Position numbers and translations under genes: made by a program
DNA from: Bacteroidaceae bacterium
GTDB lineage: Bacteria; Bacteroidota; Bacteroidia; Bacteroidales; Bacteroidaceae
NCBI GenBank assembly: GCA_017621515.1
Contig: JAGASY010000058.1
Location: forward strand, 1-32,162
Direction: 5' to 3'
DNA length: 32,162 bases
Shown here: one piece after another, positions 8,220 through 17,516 of the stretch
How positions within the stretch are numbered: the first letter of the stretch is position 1
How the letters are laid out: each line of letters begins with the position of its first letter
The notes under the pieces: generated by a model
Database searches by the model: none
What the model was told of the DNA's origin: nothing
The model's input: the letters and a program-made list of their open reading frames with translations, nothing else

Positions 8220-9551
8220 ATGAAAAGAATTGTTGTTTTGGGAGCTGCCGAAAGTGGTGCGGGTGCAGCTGTACTTGCTAAGGTGAAAGGGTTTGATGTG
8301 TTTGTTTCCGACATGTCGAAGATAAAAGACAAATATAAGAAACTTCTTGATTCGTATGGAATAGTATGGGAAGAGGAACATCATACTGAAGACTTGATTC
8401 TTAATGCTGACGAAATCATCAAGAGTCCGGGTATTCCCGAGAATGCTCCTATGATTGTCAAAGTGAAGGAAAAGAATATTCCGATTATTTCAGAAATTGA
8501 GTTTGCAGGACGTTATACAACTGCAAAGATGATTTGTATAACAGGGTCGAATGGCAAAACTACTACTACCTCTCTTATATATCATATACTGAAACAGGCT
8601 GGATATAATGTTGGGCTTGCCGGAAATATAGGCCGGAGTCTGGCTTTGCAAGTTGCAGAAGAACACTATGATTATTATGTGATAGAACTTAGCAGTTTTC
8701 AGCTGGATAATATGTATGATTTCAAGGCTGATATTGCTGTTCTTATGAATATAACTCCAGATCATCTTGATAGATATAATTTTGAGATGCAGAATTATGT
8801 GGATTCAAAGATGCGTATTACGAGAAATCAGACTGAGAATGACGCGTTTATATTCTGGAATGATGATCCGATTGTGGCTGCTGAACTGAAGAAATATAAT
8901 ATAAAGGCTCGACTGTATCCGTTCTCGGAGTTCAAAAGTACTGATGCTATTGCTTATACGGAAGATAGGGAGTTTGTCATAGAGACACCTACACCGTTTA
9001 ATATGGAACAAGAAGAACTTGCTTTGAGAGGAAAGCATAATCTTTATAACTCGTTGGCAGCCGGTATTACTGCGGATATTGCAGGGGTTACAAAAGAACA
9101 GATACGTAAAGGGTTGAGCAGTTTCACAGGTGTTGAACATAGGCTGGAAAATGCTGGACGTGTCCGTGGCATTGATTTTATTAATGATTCAAAGGCTACA
9201 AATGTGAATGCGTGCTGGTATGCTCTTGAGAGTATGAAACAACCTACTGTACTTATTCTTGGAGGAAAGGATAAAGGTAACGATTATAGTGAGATTCTTG
9301 ATCTTGTGCGTGAAAAGTGTATCGGACTTGTTTTTCTTGGAGTGGATAATTCAAAACTGCATGCTGCATTTGATGGTTTGGGACTGCCGATAGTTGATGT
9401 CTTGAACATGAAGGATTGTGTAAGTGAGTGTTATAAGATGGCTCGTCCGGGTGCTTGTGTGTTGTTGAGTCCTTGTTGTGCAAGTTTTGATTTGTTCAAG
9501 AATATGGAAGACAGAGGCGAACAATTTAAAGAATGTGTTCGTAATCTGTGA
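8220..9551 (+). CDS. murD: UDP-MurNAc-L-alanine:D-glutamate ligase MurD
   Basis: The 443-residue cytoplasmic Mur ligase adds D-glutamate to UDP-MurNAc-L-Ala. Seen are an N-terminal nucleotide-binding fold (VVLGAAESGAGAAVLAK), the P-loop T108-G-S-N-G-K-T-T115, the central MNITPDHLDR signature, and the C-terminal domain motifs GVEHRLE, FINDSKATN and ILGGKDKG. Length is typical. It starts 42 bp after mraY and is followed 37 bp later by ftsW. Confidence 0.95.
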   Translation: MKRIVVLGAAESGAGAAVLAKVKGFDVFVSDMSKIKDKYKKLLDSYGIVWEEEHHTEDLILNADEIIKSPGIPENAPMIVKVKEKNIPIISEIEFAGRYTTAKMICITGSNGKTTTTSLIYHILKQAGYNVGLAGNIGRSLALQVAEEHYDYYVIELSSFQLDNMYDFKADIAVLMNITPDHLDRYNFEMQNYVDSKMRITRNQTENDAFIFWNDDPIVAAELKKYNIKARLYPFSEFKSTDAIAYTEDREFVIETPTPFNMEQEELALRGKHNLYNSLAAGITADIAGVTKEQIRKGLSSFTGVEHRLENAGRVRGIDFINDSKATNVNACWYALESMKQPTVLILGGKDKGNDYSEILDLVREKCIGLVFLGVDNSKLHAAFDGLGLPIVDVLNMKDCVSECYKMARPGACVLLSPCCASFDLFKNMEDRGEQFKECVRNL

Positions 9552-9588
9552 CCAAGAAAATTGATTATCCAGACTAAAAAATGAAGAT

Positions 9589-10911
9589 ATGGGCAAAATC
9601 TTTTCAGACTTTTTAAAAGGAAATCTGTTCAAAGGGGACAAAGGTGTATGGATGATATACTTTTTCCTATGTCTGATTTCGCTTGTAGAAGTTTATAGTG
9701 CATCAAGTACACTTACTTATAAGACCGGTCATCATTGGACACCGATGATTTCACAGGCCGGTTTTATATTTGCAGGGCTTATTGTTATTTTATTGGTGCA
9801 TCGTATTCCTTGTAAGTGGTTCATGCTCTTCCCTTTTGTGCTTTTGCCTGTTTCGGTGATTCTGTTGTCATATACCTTGTTTTTTGGAGGTGAGATAAAT
9901 GAAACAAGTCGTTGGATAACACTTGGACCAATAAGGTTTCAACCTTCTGAATTTGGTAAAGCGGCATTGATAATGTCTGTAGCTGTGGTTTTGGCTAAAA
10001 CTCAGGCGGAAGAAACGGTGATGGTGAAAGGAGTGCAGAAAAAAGTAGTGGGTGCTATAAAAGGAGGGCATTCTCTTGCTTTTAGGATTATCGTTTATAT
10101 GACGTTGGTTGTGTGCGGATTGATTTTTCCTGAGAACTTTTCCACTTCTGTTATGTTGGCTACGGTTGTGTTTGTAATGATGATAATAGGACATGTTCCT
10201 TGGGATCTTATTCTGAAAACAATTGTGGCGGTTGTTGCTATTGGTCTTGTGGCTGTTGCCATGATGATGACGCTTGACAAAGCCACATTGAATGCTTTGC
10301 CAGGCTGCAAACGTCTTGCCACGGGAAAAGGACGAATAGAACGGATGCTTGAAAGTAAAAAGGAGCAAGGCTGCGATTCTTTGGATTTGGCAAAATATAT
10401 AAAAGATGAGAATGCTCAGGTGACACATGCTTTCATGGCTGTGGCTAATTCGAATATTATAGGACGTGGTGCCGGAAATTCGATAGAGCGTGATTTCCTT
10501 TCTCATGCAGAGTCAGATTTTATTTTTTCTATAATAGTGGAGGAAATTGGTCTGTTCGGAGCTGTGTTTGTCATATTTCTGTACATAGCATTATTGATTC
10601 GAGTCGGACGTATAGCGCAGAAGTGTCAACGCTTTTTCCCTGCCTATCTTGTTCTTGGGTTTGGAATAATGATGGTGTTGCAGGCAATTGTCAATATGGG
10701 TGTTGCAGTTGGGCTATTCCCTGTGACTGGACAGCCTCTTCCGCTTATAAGTCGTGGTGGAACATCAATTATAATAACAAGTTTCTATATAGGTGTCATT
10801 CTTAGCGTCAGCCGTTATGCGGAAAAAGTGAGTGAAACAACAGCAACTCCGGCTGAGAGTGTTGCCAAAGGAGAGACTGCTGAATATTATGATGATAAAA
10901 ATATGATTTGA
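9589..10911 (+). CDS. ftsW: Septal peptidoglycan polymerase FtsW (SEDS family)
   Basis: This 440-residue multi-pass membrane protein belongs to the SEDS glycosyltransferase family, which polymerises lipid II at the septum with its cognate class B PBP. Motifs seen: SRWITLGPIRFQPSEFGK, the HAESDFIFSIIVEEIG segment with the conserved periplasmic aspartate, and FPVTGQPLPLISRGGTS near the last helices. The assignment as FtsW rather than RodA rests on its position between murD and murG and on the presence of a separate RodA at 26278 beside mrdA. The charged C-terminal tail (VSETTATPAESVAKGETAEY) is cytoplasmic. Confidence 0.93.
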   Translation: MGKIFSDFLKGNLFKGDKGVWMIYFFLCLISLVEVYSASSTLTYKTGHHWTPMISQAGFIFAGLIVILLVHRIPCKWFMLFPFVLLPVSVILLSYTLFFGGEINETSRWITLGPIRFQPSEFGKAALIMSVAVVLAKTQAEETVMVKGVQKKVVGAIKGGHSLAFRIIVYMTLVVCGLIFPENFSTSVMLATVVFVMMIIGHVPWDLILKTIVAVVAIGLVAVAMMMTLDKATLNALPGCKRLATGKGRIERMLESKKEQGCDSLDLAKYIKDENAQVTHAFMAVANSNIIGRGAGNSIERDFLSHAESDFIFSIIVEEIGLFGAVFVIFLYIALLIRVGRIAQKCQRFFPAYLVLGFGIMMVLQAIVNMGVAVGLFPVTGQPLPLISRGGTSIIITSFYIGVILSVSRYAEKVSETTATPAESVAKGETAEYYDDKNMI

Positions 10912-10962
10912 GACTGCATTTTTGAATTTCTGTATATAAATCAAATAAAACCAAAACCGTAG

Positions 10963-10991
10963 TTTTGTTTGGGCTTTTATTTGTATTTTTG
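10963..10991 (+). promoter_or_regulatory. Internal dcw promoter upstream of murG
   Basis: The ftsW-murG gap (151 bp) is the longest in the cluster between mraZ and ftsZ. It contains TATTTTTG at 10984-10991, an exact TAnnTTTG -7 box. A TTTTG at 10963-10967 with a 16-bp spacer is a possible -33 element; the spacer is short. Transcription would begin near 10998, about 65 nt before murG, giving a second entry point for murG-murC-ftsQ-ftsA-ftsZ. Confidence 0.5.
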
Positions 10992-11063
10992 CATTTGACT
11001 AAATTGTAGTTGTTTGGTTGTTGTAAATAATAAGAATGTGAGAAATATATAAGCATTGAATCT

Positions 11064-12194
11064 ATGAATAGTGGAGAGGCTTTGAGAGTTATTGTTAGCG
11101 GTGGTGGAACAGGAGGACATATTTTCCCTGCTGTCTCTATTGCCAATGCTATAAAGAAACAGCATCCTGAAGCAGAGATTTTGTTTGTGGGTGCTGAAGG
11201 TAGAATGGAAATGCAACGTGTACCTGCTGCAGGCTATAAGATTATAGGATTACCAATTGCAGGGTTTGATAGAAAAAATATATTGAAGAATATTGTTGTT
11301 TTGTGGAAGATATTGAAGTGCCAGATGATGGCGAAGAAAATCATTCGTGATTTTTCTCCAATGGCTGTTGTCGGTGTGGGAGGATATGCCAGTGGACCTA
11401 CTTTGAGGGTTGCTGGAAAAATGGGTATTCCAACCCTTATACAGGAACAGAACTCTTATGCTGGTGTGACAAATAAGCTTCTTGCTAAATCTGCAAGTAG
11501 GATTTGTGTGGCATACGAAGGGATGGAACGTTTCTTTCCTAAAGATAAGATTCTTATGACTGGTAATCCTGTAAGACAATCTTTGCTTGAAGTATCTGTC
11601 TCAAAGGATGAGGCTGTTCGTGGTTTTGGATTTGACTCGAACAAATCTACCGTGTTGATTATTGGTGGAAGTCTTGGTGCAAGGACTTTAAATGAGAGTG
11701 TCCTGAGTCATTTGGATGAGATTCGTAACTCTAATGTTCAGTTCATTTGGCAGACAGGGAAATATTATAGCAAGGAAATCAAAGAACGTCTTGCTAAAGA
11801 ACGTGAAGTTCCAAATCTTCATGTAACGGATTTTATATCGGACATGGACAAAGCATATACAGCCGCTGATCTTGTGATTTCCCGTGCCGGGGCAAGTTCT
11901 ATATCGGAACTTTGTTTGTTGAATAAACCTTCTATATTGGTGCCTTCACCAAATGTGGCAGAGGATCATCAGACAAAAAATGCACTTGCCCTTTCTAATA
12001 AAGGTGCAGCATTATTTGTAAAGGATTGTGAGGCAGTTGAGAAACTTATACGGCTTTCTATTGAAACGGTGGCTGATAAGACCGTGTTGGCTTCTCTTGG
12101 TGCTAATGCCGGAAAATTAGCAATTCCTAATTCGGCTGATGTAATAGCACAAGAGGTTTATAAGCTTGCTTTGCATGCAAGTAAGAAATATTGA
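11064..12194 (+). CDS. murG: Lipid II synthase MurG (UDP-GlcNAc transferase)
   Basis: The 376-residue peripheral membrane glycosyltransferase (GT-B fold) adds GlcNAc from UDP-GlcNAc to lipid I. The N-terminal GGGTGGHIFPA loop, the HPEAEILFVGAEGRMEMQRVP stretch, PTLIQEQNSYAGVTNK, the ILIIGGSLGAR-type C-domain loop (VLIIGGSLGARTLNES), and the UDP-GlcNAc site (SRAGASSISELCLLNKPSILVP) are all present. Length is normal. Its stop overlaps or nearly abuts the start region of murC, so the two are translationally close. Confidence 0.95.
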   Translation: MNSGEALRVIVSGGGTGGHIFPAVSIANAIKKQHPEAEILFVGAEGRMEMQRVPAAGYKIIGLPIAGFDRKNILKNIVVLWKILKCQMMAKKIIRDFSPMAVVGVGGYASGPTLRVAGKMGIPTLIQEQNSYAGVTNKLLAKSASRICVAYEGMERFFPKDKILMTGNPVRQSLLEVSVSKDEAVRGFGFDSNKSTVLIIGGSLGARTLNESVLSHLDEIRNSNVQFIWQTGKYYSKEIKERLAKEREVPNLHVTDFISDMDKAYTAADLVISRAGASSISELCLLNKPSILVPSPNVAEDHQTKNALALSNKGAALFVKDCEAVEKLIRLSIETVADKTVLASLGANAGKLAIPNSADVIAQEVYKLALHASKKY

Positions 12195-12202
12195 GAGATT
12201 TG

Positions 12203-13600
12203 ATGATGAAATATAACAAAGATATCATGAGTGAGAATATAAAATCTGTATATTTTGTCGGAGCGGGAGGAATAGGCATGAGTGCTATTCTTCGTTATTT
12301 TCTTGTTAAGGGTTATCATGTGGGTGGATATGATAAGACTCCGAGTGAACTTACACATCGTCTGATAGAAGAAGGTGCGGATATTCATTTTGAAGACTCC
12401 GTTGAACTTATACCAGATGTATTTAAAGATAAGGAAACAACACTTGTGGTATATACTCCGGCAATACCGGATGAACATAAGGAACTGAACTTCTTTCGAG
12501 AGAATGGATTTTCTGTTCAGAAGCGCGCTCAAGTATTGGGGCTTCTGACGGGTACACATAAGGGGTTATGTGTGGCAGGTACACATGGTAAAACAACGAC
12601 ATCATCTATGACTGCACACTTGTTACACCAATCACATGTGGATTGTCATGCTTTTCTCGGTGGTATAACAAAAAATTATGGAACGAACTATATAATTTCT
12701 GATAAAAGCGATTATGTGGTAATAGAAGCGGATGAGTTTGATCGTTCATTTCATTGGCTTAACCCATACATGAGTGTGATAACAGCTACAGACCCGGATC
12801 ATCTTGACATTTATGGCACGAAGGAGGAATACCTTGAAAGTTTTCGTAAATATACAACTCTCATTCAGCCGGGAGGCGCGTTGATTATACACAAGGGTTT
12901 GGAAATGAAGGTCGATGTTCATCCCGGTGTTGAAGTGTATGAATACTCTCGTGATGAAGGAGACTTCCATGCAGAAAATATCCGTATCGGAGGTGGAGAA
13001 ATCTTCTTTGATTTTGTGCATCCTAATGGAGTCGTAAAAGATGTGCAGCTTGGTGTACCGGTTAGCATCAATATAGAGAATGGCATTGCGGCAATGGCTT
13101 TGGCGGTTCTCAATGGTGTTACGGAAGATGAACTGAAAGCTGGTATGGCAAGTTTCAAAGGAGTAGAACGTCGTTTCGATTTCAAAATTAAAAATGACAA
13201 GGTCGTATTCATTAGTGATTATGCACATCATCCGGATGAAATCCGACAGAGTGTGAAGTCAGTACGTGAACTTTATAGTGACAAGAAGATTGCTGCAATA
13301 TTTCAACCACACCTTTATACTCGTACACGTGATTTTTATCCGGAATTTGCAGAAAGCTTGTCGTTGTTGGATGAAGTTTTTATTTGTGATATTTATCCGG
13401 CTCGTGAAGAACCCATAGAAGGTGTAACGAGTGAATTGATATATAATGGGTTGCGTACTGGAATGGAGCGTCATCTTATACACAAAGAAGATATTCCTGA
13501 TTGTGTAAGTAAAGGGCATTTCGATGTGTTGATGTTGCTTGGTGCTGGAGATATAGAGGCTTATGTACCGCAGATCACTGAAATATTGAAGGATAAATAG
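12203..13600 (+). CDS. murC: UDP-MurNAc:L-alanine ligase MurC
   Basis: This Mur ligase (about 465 residues) adds the first amino acid, L-alanine, to UDP-MurNAc. It shows the N-terminal VYFVGAGGIGMSAI dinucleotide-type fold, the ATP loop G126-T-H-G-K-T-T132, VIEADEFDRSF, the TDPDHLDIYG signature, GVERRFDF, and YAHHPDEI. Several in-frame starts are possible: TTG at 12191, which overlaps the murG stop, and ATG at 12203, 12206 and 12227. The ATG at 12203 follows a GAGAG at 12193-12197. The ATG at 12227 would give MSENIKSVYF, closest to typical MurC N-termini. The start is therefore uncertain by about 8 codons; the rest is not in doubt. Confidence 0.94.
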   Translation: MMKYNKDIMSENIKSVYFVGAGGIGMSAILRYFLVKGYHVGGYDKTPSELTHRLIEEGADIHFEDSVELIPDVFKDKETTLVVYTPAIPDEHKELNFFRENGFSVQKRAQVLGLLTGTHKGLCVAGTHGKTTTSSMTAHLLHQSHVDCHAFLGGITKNYGTNYIISDKSDYVVIEADEFDRSFHWLNPYMSVITATDPDHLDIYGTKEEYLESFRKYTTLIQPGGALIIHKGLEMKVDVHPGVEVYEYSRDEGDFHAENIRIGGGEIFFDFVHPNGVVKDVQLGVPVSINIENGIAAMALAVLNGVTEDELKAGMASFKGVERRFDFKIKNDKVVFISDYAHHPDEIRQSVKSVRELYSDKKIAAIFQPHLYTRTRDFYPEFAESLSLLDEVFICDIYPAREEPIEGVTSELIYNGLRTGMERHLIHKEDIPDCVSKGHFDVLMLLGAGDIEAYVPQITEILKDK

Positions 13601-13671
13601 CCTTGTTGTTGATGCTGTTTTATACAATAGTAAGGACACTGTTTTTTTCTAGCAGTCATATACAGTAATAT

Positions 13672-14436
13672 ATGAAATTGATGAAGATTTTTAAATTCTC
13701 TTTCTTTGTAATTCTTTTTTTAGGAGTTGCCGCTTATGTGGTTTATGCTATGGCTTTTATGTCAAAGGCGGATCCAGAAGAATTATGTACTGATATTGTA
13801 CTCAATATCAAGGAGACTCCTTATGCCAAGTTTGTTGATAAGGTTAAGGTGGAGGAAATGTTGAAATCTGCAAAACTTTATCCTAAGGGTCTGTTGATGA
13901 AGGATGTGGATACCCGTGGTATTGAGGGAGAACTTCAGAAGAATGAGTTTATAGAAAGTGTTGACTGCTATAAATCAGCAAAAGGGAAACTTTGCATCAA
14001 CATAGTGCAACGTACTCCTGTAATCTATATATTGCCTGATAATGCTACTGGATATTTTATCGACAGTACAGGGAGAATTATTCCAAATACGAATTATGCG
14101 ACAAATATGATTGTTGCAACAGGAAACTTTTCTCCTGATTATGCTGTGAACAAATTGCTCCCATTAGGGATTTTTATGCAGGAGGATTCTTTTTGGAATA
14201 ATCAGATAGAACAGATTCATGTTTCAGCACGTCAGGGCGACAAACGAGTGGTGGAGCTGGTTCCGAGAGTGGGAAATCATATTGTCTATCTTGGAGATAT
14301 GGATGGCTTTGAAAAGAAACTTCGTCGTTTGAAAATCTTTTATGAAAAAGCGATGAGTAAGGTTGGATGGAATAAATATGACAAGATAAATCTTGAGTAT
14401 AATAATCAGATAATTTGTACAAAACAAAAGAATTAG
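13672..14436 (+). CDS. ftsQ: Cell division protein FtsQ
   Basis: The 254-residue bitopic protein has one N-terminal membrane helix (about residues 6-28, IFKFSFFVILFLGVAAYVVYAM) followed by a periplasmic region. The region begins with a POTRA-like segment (DIVLNIKETPYAKFVDKVKVEEMLK), then the beta domain with VQRTPVIYILPDNATGYFID, which resembles the FtsQ signature 'R.P.A...D..G' and precedes the STGRIIP turn. FtsQ bridges FtsL/FtsB and the early divisome. Position immediately before ftsA supports the call. The sequence is divergent from E. coli, as is usual in Bacteroidetes. It ends 4 bp before ftsA. Confidence 0.87.
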   Translation: MKLMKIFKFSFFVILFLGVAAYVVYAMAFMSKADPEELCTDIVLNIKETPYAKFVDKVKVEEMLKSAKLYPKGLLMKDVDTRGIEGELQKNEFIESVDCYKSAKGKLCINIVQRTPVIYILPDNATGYFIDSTGRIIPNTNYATNMIVATGNFSPDYAVNKLLPLGIFMQEDSFWNNQIEQIHVSARQGDKRVVELVPRVGNHIVYLGDMDGFEKKLRRLKIFYEKAMSKVGWNKYDKINLEYNNQIICTKQKN

Positions 14437-14440
14437 ATAT

Positions 14441-16060
14441 ATGGCACCTACAGACAAAGATTTTATTGTTGCAATAGAGCTTGGCTCTTCCAAGATTTCT
14501 GGTATTGCAGGTAAAAAGAAAGATGGCACAATGCAAATTCTTGCTTATGCCGAAGAAAAGACCACTGCATGTGTAAAGCGTGGTATAGTTTATAATATAG
14601 AGAAGACCACTCAGTGTGTCAACAATATAATAGAGAGGCTTGAGAATGATTTAAAAACAAAAATAACACGTGCATATATTGGTATAGGCGGACAGTCAGT
14701 ACGTTCTTATAAGTGTGTTGTCAAGCGTAATTTGCTTACTCAAAGCTATATTACAAATGAAGTGATTGATTCAATACACGATGAAAGCTACGAGATTCCT
14801 TATGCGGATTGTGAGGTGCTTGAGAATTATCCGCAGGAATATGTGGTGGATCAGAATGTAATTACAGACCCTGTCGGTGTTATGGGTACGAATATTGAAG
14901 GCGAATATCTCAATGTCATTTCCCGCACTAAACTTAGGAATAACATCCGTACATGTTTTGCAAATACAAACGTATCCATTGCCGATGATTTTATGCTTTC
15001 TCCTTGTCTGTTGGCAAATAATGTATTGACAGATGCCGAGAAACGTTCCGGATGTGTGCTGGTGGATTTAGGTGCCGGTACAACCACTGTAGTTGTATAT
15101 AAGAATAATATCATTCGTCATCTTGCTACAATTCCGTTAGGTTCGAATAATATTACTCAGGATCTTGCTACTTTACAGCTTGATGAGGCTGAAGCTGAAG
15201 AAGTGAAGCTGAAGTATGGTGCTGCATATATTGAAGAAGATGACATAAATGAAGAACTGGAAACAAGAGTGTATGCAACTTCTGACGGCAGGTCAATCGA
15301 GATTTCCAAGATTCAGTTAATTGTTGAGGCGCGAATAAATGAAATCATTGCGAATGTCAGAAAACAAATCGTTAATTCCAACTACGGTGACAAGCTTCTT
15401 GCAGGTATAATTCTTACGGGTGGCGGTTCCAACATGAGGAATATCGACAAGGCATTCTTGTCTGATATAAAGGTTGATAAAGTCCGTATTGCAAAGACTG
15501 TAAACCAGCCAATCTTGAAGGTTCCTTCACTTGCCAACCATAAGTTTGATACCGGCATGAATAATACATTGATTTCTTTGCTCTTGTCAGGGGAAGTCTC
15601 TTGTGGCGGTGATGCGGTCGATGATGTGGTGAAGCCGGCAGAGCCTGATGAAGATCGAAGAGAGCAGATACGTAAAGAACAAGAGGAAACTGCGCGCCGG
15701 GAAGCTGAAACAGCACAGAAGTTCGATGGTATAAAGGCACTTATACGCACGAATATAAATAAGGTGCAGAATGCCGAGAAGGAACTTGAGGAGAAAGGCA
15801 AGGACAAGAAGACAAGGACACAGGTGGATGAACTTATCAATATGGCGCTTGATGTTCTGGGTAGCGAGTACGAAGAATGTGTGACAGCTCTTAATGGCAA
15901 GGACAAATACAAACAAAGTCTGAAAGAGGCGGCAGAACTTGCCGAGATTCTTAAGCAGCATGTCGATGAACTTGCCGAAAAACTTGCGAAGGTAAAGAAA
16001 GACAACAGTCTGTGGGGACGGTTTACTCGTGTCATGGGTGATCTTGTCAACGAACAGTGA
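14441..16060 (+). CDS. ftsA: Cell division actin homologue FtsA with long coiled-coil C-terminal extension
   Basis: FtsA tethers FtsZ to the membrane and recruits later division proteins. The actin-like core has phosphate loop 1 (IVAIELGSSKISGIAG), the 1C-type subdomain, phosphate loop 2 (CVLVDLGAGTTTVVVYK) and the adenosine motif (AGIILTGGGSNMRNID). The protein is 539 residues against about 420 in E. coli. After about residue 385 there is a highly charged, coiled-coil-like stretch of roughly 135 residues (DEDRREQIRKEQEETARREA; ELAEILKQHVDELAEKLAKV). The chain ends in an amphipathic helix (LWGRFTRVMGDLVNEQ), the expected membrane-targeting sequence. So the membrane anchor is present but is displaced from the core by the extension. 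It lies between ftsQ and ftsZ. Confidence 0.94.
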   Translation: MAPTDKDFIVAIELGSSKISGIAGKKKDGTMQILAYAEEKTTACVKRGIVYNIEKTTQCVNNIIERLENDLKTKITRAYIGIGGQSVRSYKCVVKRNLLTQSYITNEVIDSIHDESYEIPYADCEVLENYPQEYVVDQNVITDPVGVMGTNIEGEYLNVISRTKLRNNIRTCFANTNVSIADDFMLSPCLLANNVLTDAEKRSGCVLVDLGAGTTTVVVYKNNIIRHLATIPLGSNNITQDLATLQLDEAEAEEVKLKYGAAYIEEDDINEELETRVYATSDGRSIEISKIQLIVEARINEIIANVRKQIVNSNYGDKLLAGIILTGGGSNMRNIDKAFLSDIKVDKVRIAKTVNQPILKVPSLANHKFDTGMNNTLISLLLSGEVSCGGDAVDDVVKPAEPDEDRREQIRKEQEETARREAETAQKFDGIKALIRTNINKVQNAEKELEEKGKDKKTRTQVDELINMALDVLGSEYEECVTALNGKDKYKQSLKEAAELAEILKQHVDELAEKLAKVKKDNSLWGRFTRVMGDLVNEQ

Positions 16061-16106
16061 TAGATAACATTTTGGATGAAGAACGAATAATAGAAAGGTT
16101 AGATAT

Positions 16107-17417
16107 ATGTCAGAACTGAATGATAATATAGATGTTTTTAACTTCCAGAAAGGTACGACAAGCATAATCAAAGTGATTGGTGTCGGTGGTGGAGGAAGCA
16201 ATGCGGTTAATCACATGTATAACGAAGGCATACATGATGTGACCTTTGTGGTTTGCAACACTGATAACAAAGCATTGCAGGATTCTCCTGTACCTGTCAA
16301 GCTACAGCTTGGCACAGAAGGACTTGGTGCAGGAAACCGTCCGGAACGTGCACGCAAGGCTACGGAAGAATCCATTGACGATGTACGCAAGATGCTGAAC
16401 GACGGAACCAAGATGGTATTTATTACAGCCGGCATGGGAGGTGGAACCGGTACAGGAGCCGCTCCGCTTATTGCAAAGACAGCAAAAGATATGGGAATAC
16501 TCACCGTAGGCATTGTTACAATACCGTTCCGCTGGGAAGGCAACAGAAAGATAGACCAAGCTCTTGACGGTGTAGAGGAGATAAGTAAGAACGTCGATGC
16601 ACTGCTTGTAATAAATAATGAGCGTCTGCGTGAGATTTATCAAGATTATACAGTGATAAATGCTTTTGCCAAGGCAGACGACACCCTTTGCAATGCCGCA
16701 AGGAGTATTGCCGAGATTATAACGATGCACGGTATTATTAATCTCGACTTCAATGATGTCAGCACAGTCCTAAAGGATGGAGGTGTGGCAATCATGAGTT
16801 CCGGCTACGGCTCTGGTGAAGGACGCGTGACGAAAGCGATAAATGACGCTTTGAACTCTCCTCTCCTGAATAACAATGACATATATCGTTCAAAGAAAAT
16901 ACTGCTTCGTATTTCGTTCTGTGTAGATGAAGGCGATGCCACACTCATGATGGACGAAATGAATGAAGTCCATGAGTTCATGGAGAAGATAAAGACTCAG
17001 GATGTGGAAACAAAATGGGGCTTGTCTGTTGACCCGGAACTGAAAGACCAAGTGAAGGTAACTATTCTTGCTACCGGATTCGGAGTTGAAGACATTGATT
17101 CTGCCGAAATGGACGAGCGTCTTATCAAGCGCGATGCAGAAGCTCAGAAGCGTAAGGAGGAAGAAGACGAGGAAATGACAAGGAAAGCCATACGCAGAAG
17201 TCAGATTTACGGTCCGGACAAGAAGGGAAATTATATACGTCGTCCTACTTATAGTTACATTTTTACTGACGAAGACCTTGATAATGATGACATAATAAGT
17301 ATGGTTGAGACTTCTCCTACATACAAACGTACCAAAGATACATTGAAACAGTTCTCTGTCCGTTCACATGAAAGCGGTGCGGCGAATGTGGGTGCAGCCT
17401 CTGTCATTACATTCTAA
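16107..17417 (+). CDS. ftsZ: Cell division tubulin homologue FtsZ
   Basis: The 436-residue GTPase forms the Z ring. Seen are the nucleotide loop IGVGGGGSNAVNHM (residues 24-37), the tubulin signature G111-G-G-T-G-T-G-A-A-P120, the T7 synergy loop INLDFNDV, and the C-terminal core ending near TILATGFGVED. After the core comes a charged linker (KRKEEEDEEMTRKAIRRSQ) and a tail ending in VGAASVITF. The canonical hydrophobic peptide of the IPAFLR kind, which usually binds FtsA, is not seen at the very end; the closest short block is VETSPTYKRTKDTL about 40 residues before the end. The gene starts 46 bp after ftsA. Confidence 0.96.
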   Translation: MSELNDNIDVFNFQKGTTSIIKVIGVGGGGSNAVNHMYNEGIHDVTFVVCNTDNKALQDSPVPVKLQLGTEGLGAGNRPERARKATEESIDDVRKMLNDGTKMVFITAGMGGGTGTGAAPLIAKTAKDMGILTVGIVTIPFRWEGNRKIDQALDGVEEISKNVDALLVINNERLREIYQDYTVINAFAKADDTLCNAARSIAEIITMHGIINLDFNDVSTVLKDGGVAIMSSGYGSGEGRVTKAINDALNSPLLNNNDIYRSKKILLRISFCVDEGDATLMMDEMNEVHEFMEKIKTQDVETKWGLSVDPELKDQVKVTILATGFGVEDIDSAEMDERLIKRDAEAQKRKEEEDEEMTRKAIRRSQIYGPDKKGNYIRRPTYSYIFTDEDLDNDDIISMVETSPTYKRTKDTLKQFSVRSHESGAANVGAASVITF

Positions 17418-17516
17418 GTCTTGTAATTTTAGAGAGGCAATCCTTTCCGGACAGTCTCTTTGTGTGAATGATAGAATGTGTAAATCTGAATAAGTAAATT
17501 ATAATAAGAAATAATT

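Noticed and set aside
15382..16050. 222-codon minus-strand frame opposite the ftsA tail
   Set aside because: Ser-rich low-complexity product produced by reading the charged coiled-coil codons backwards.
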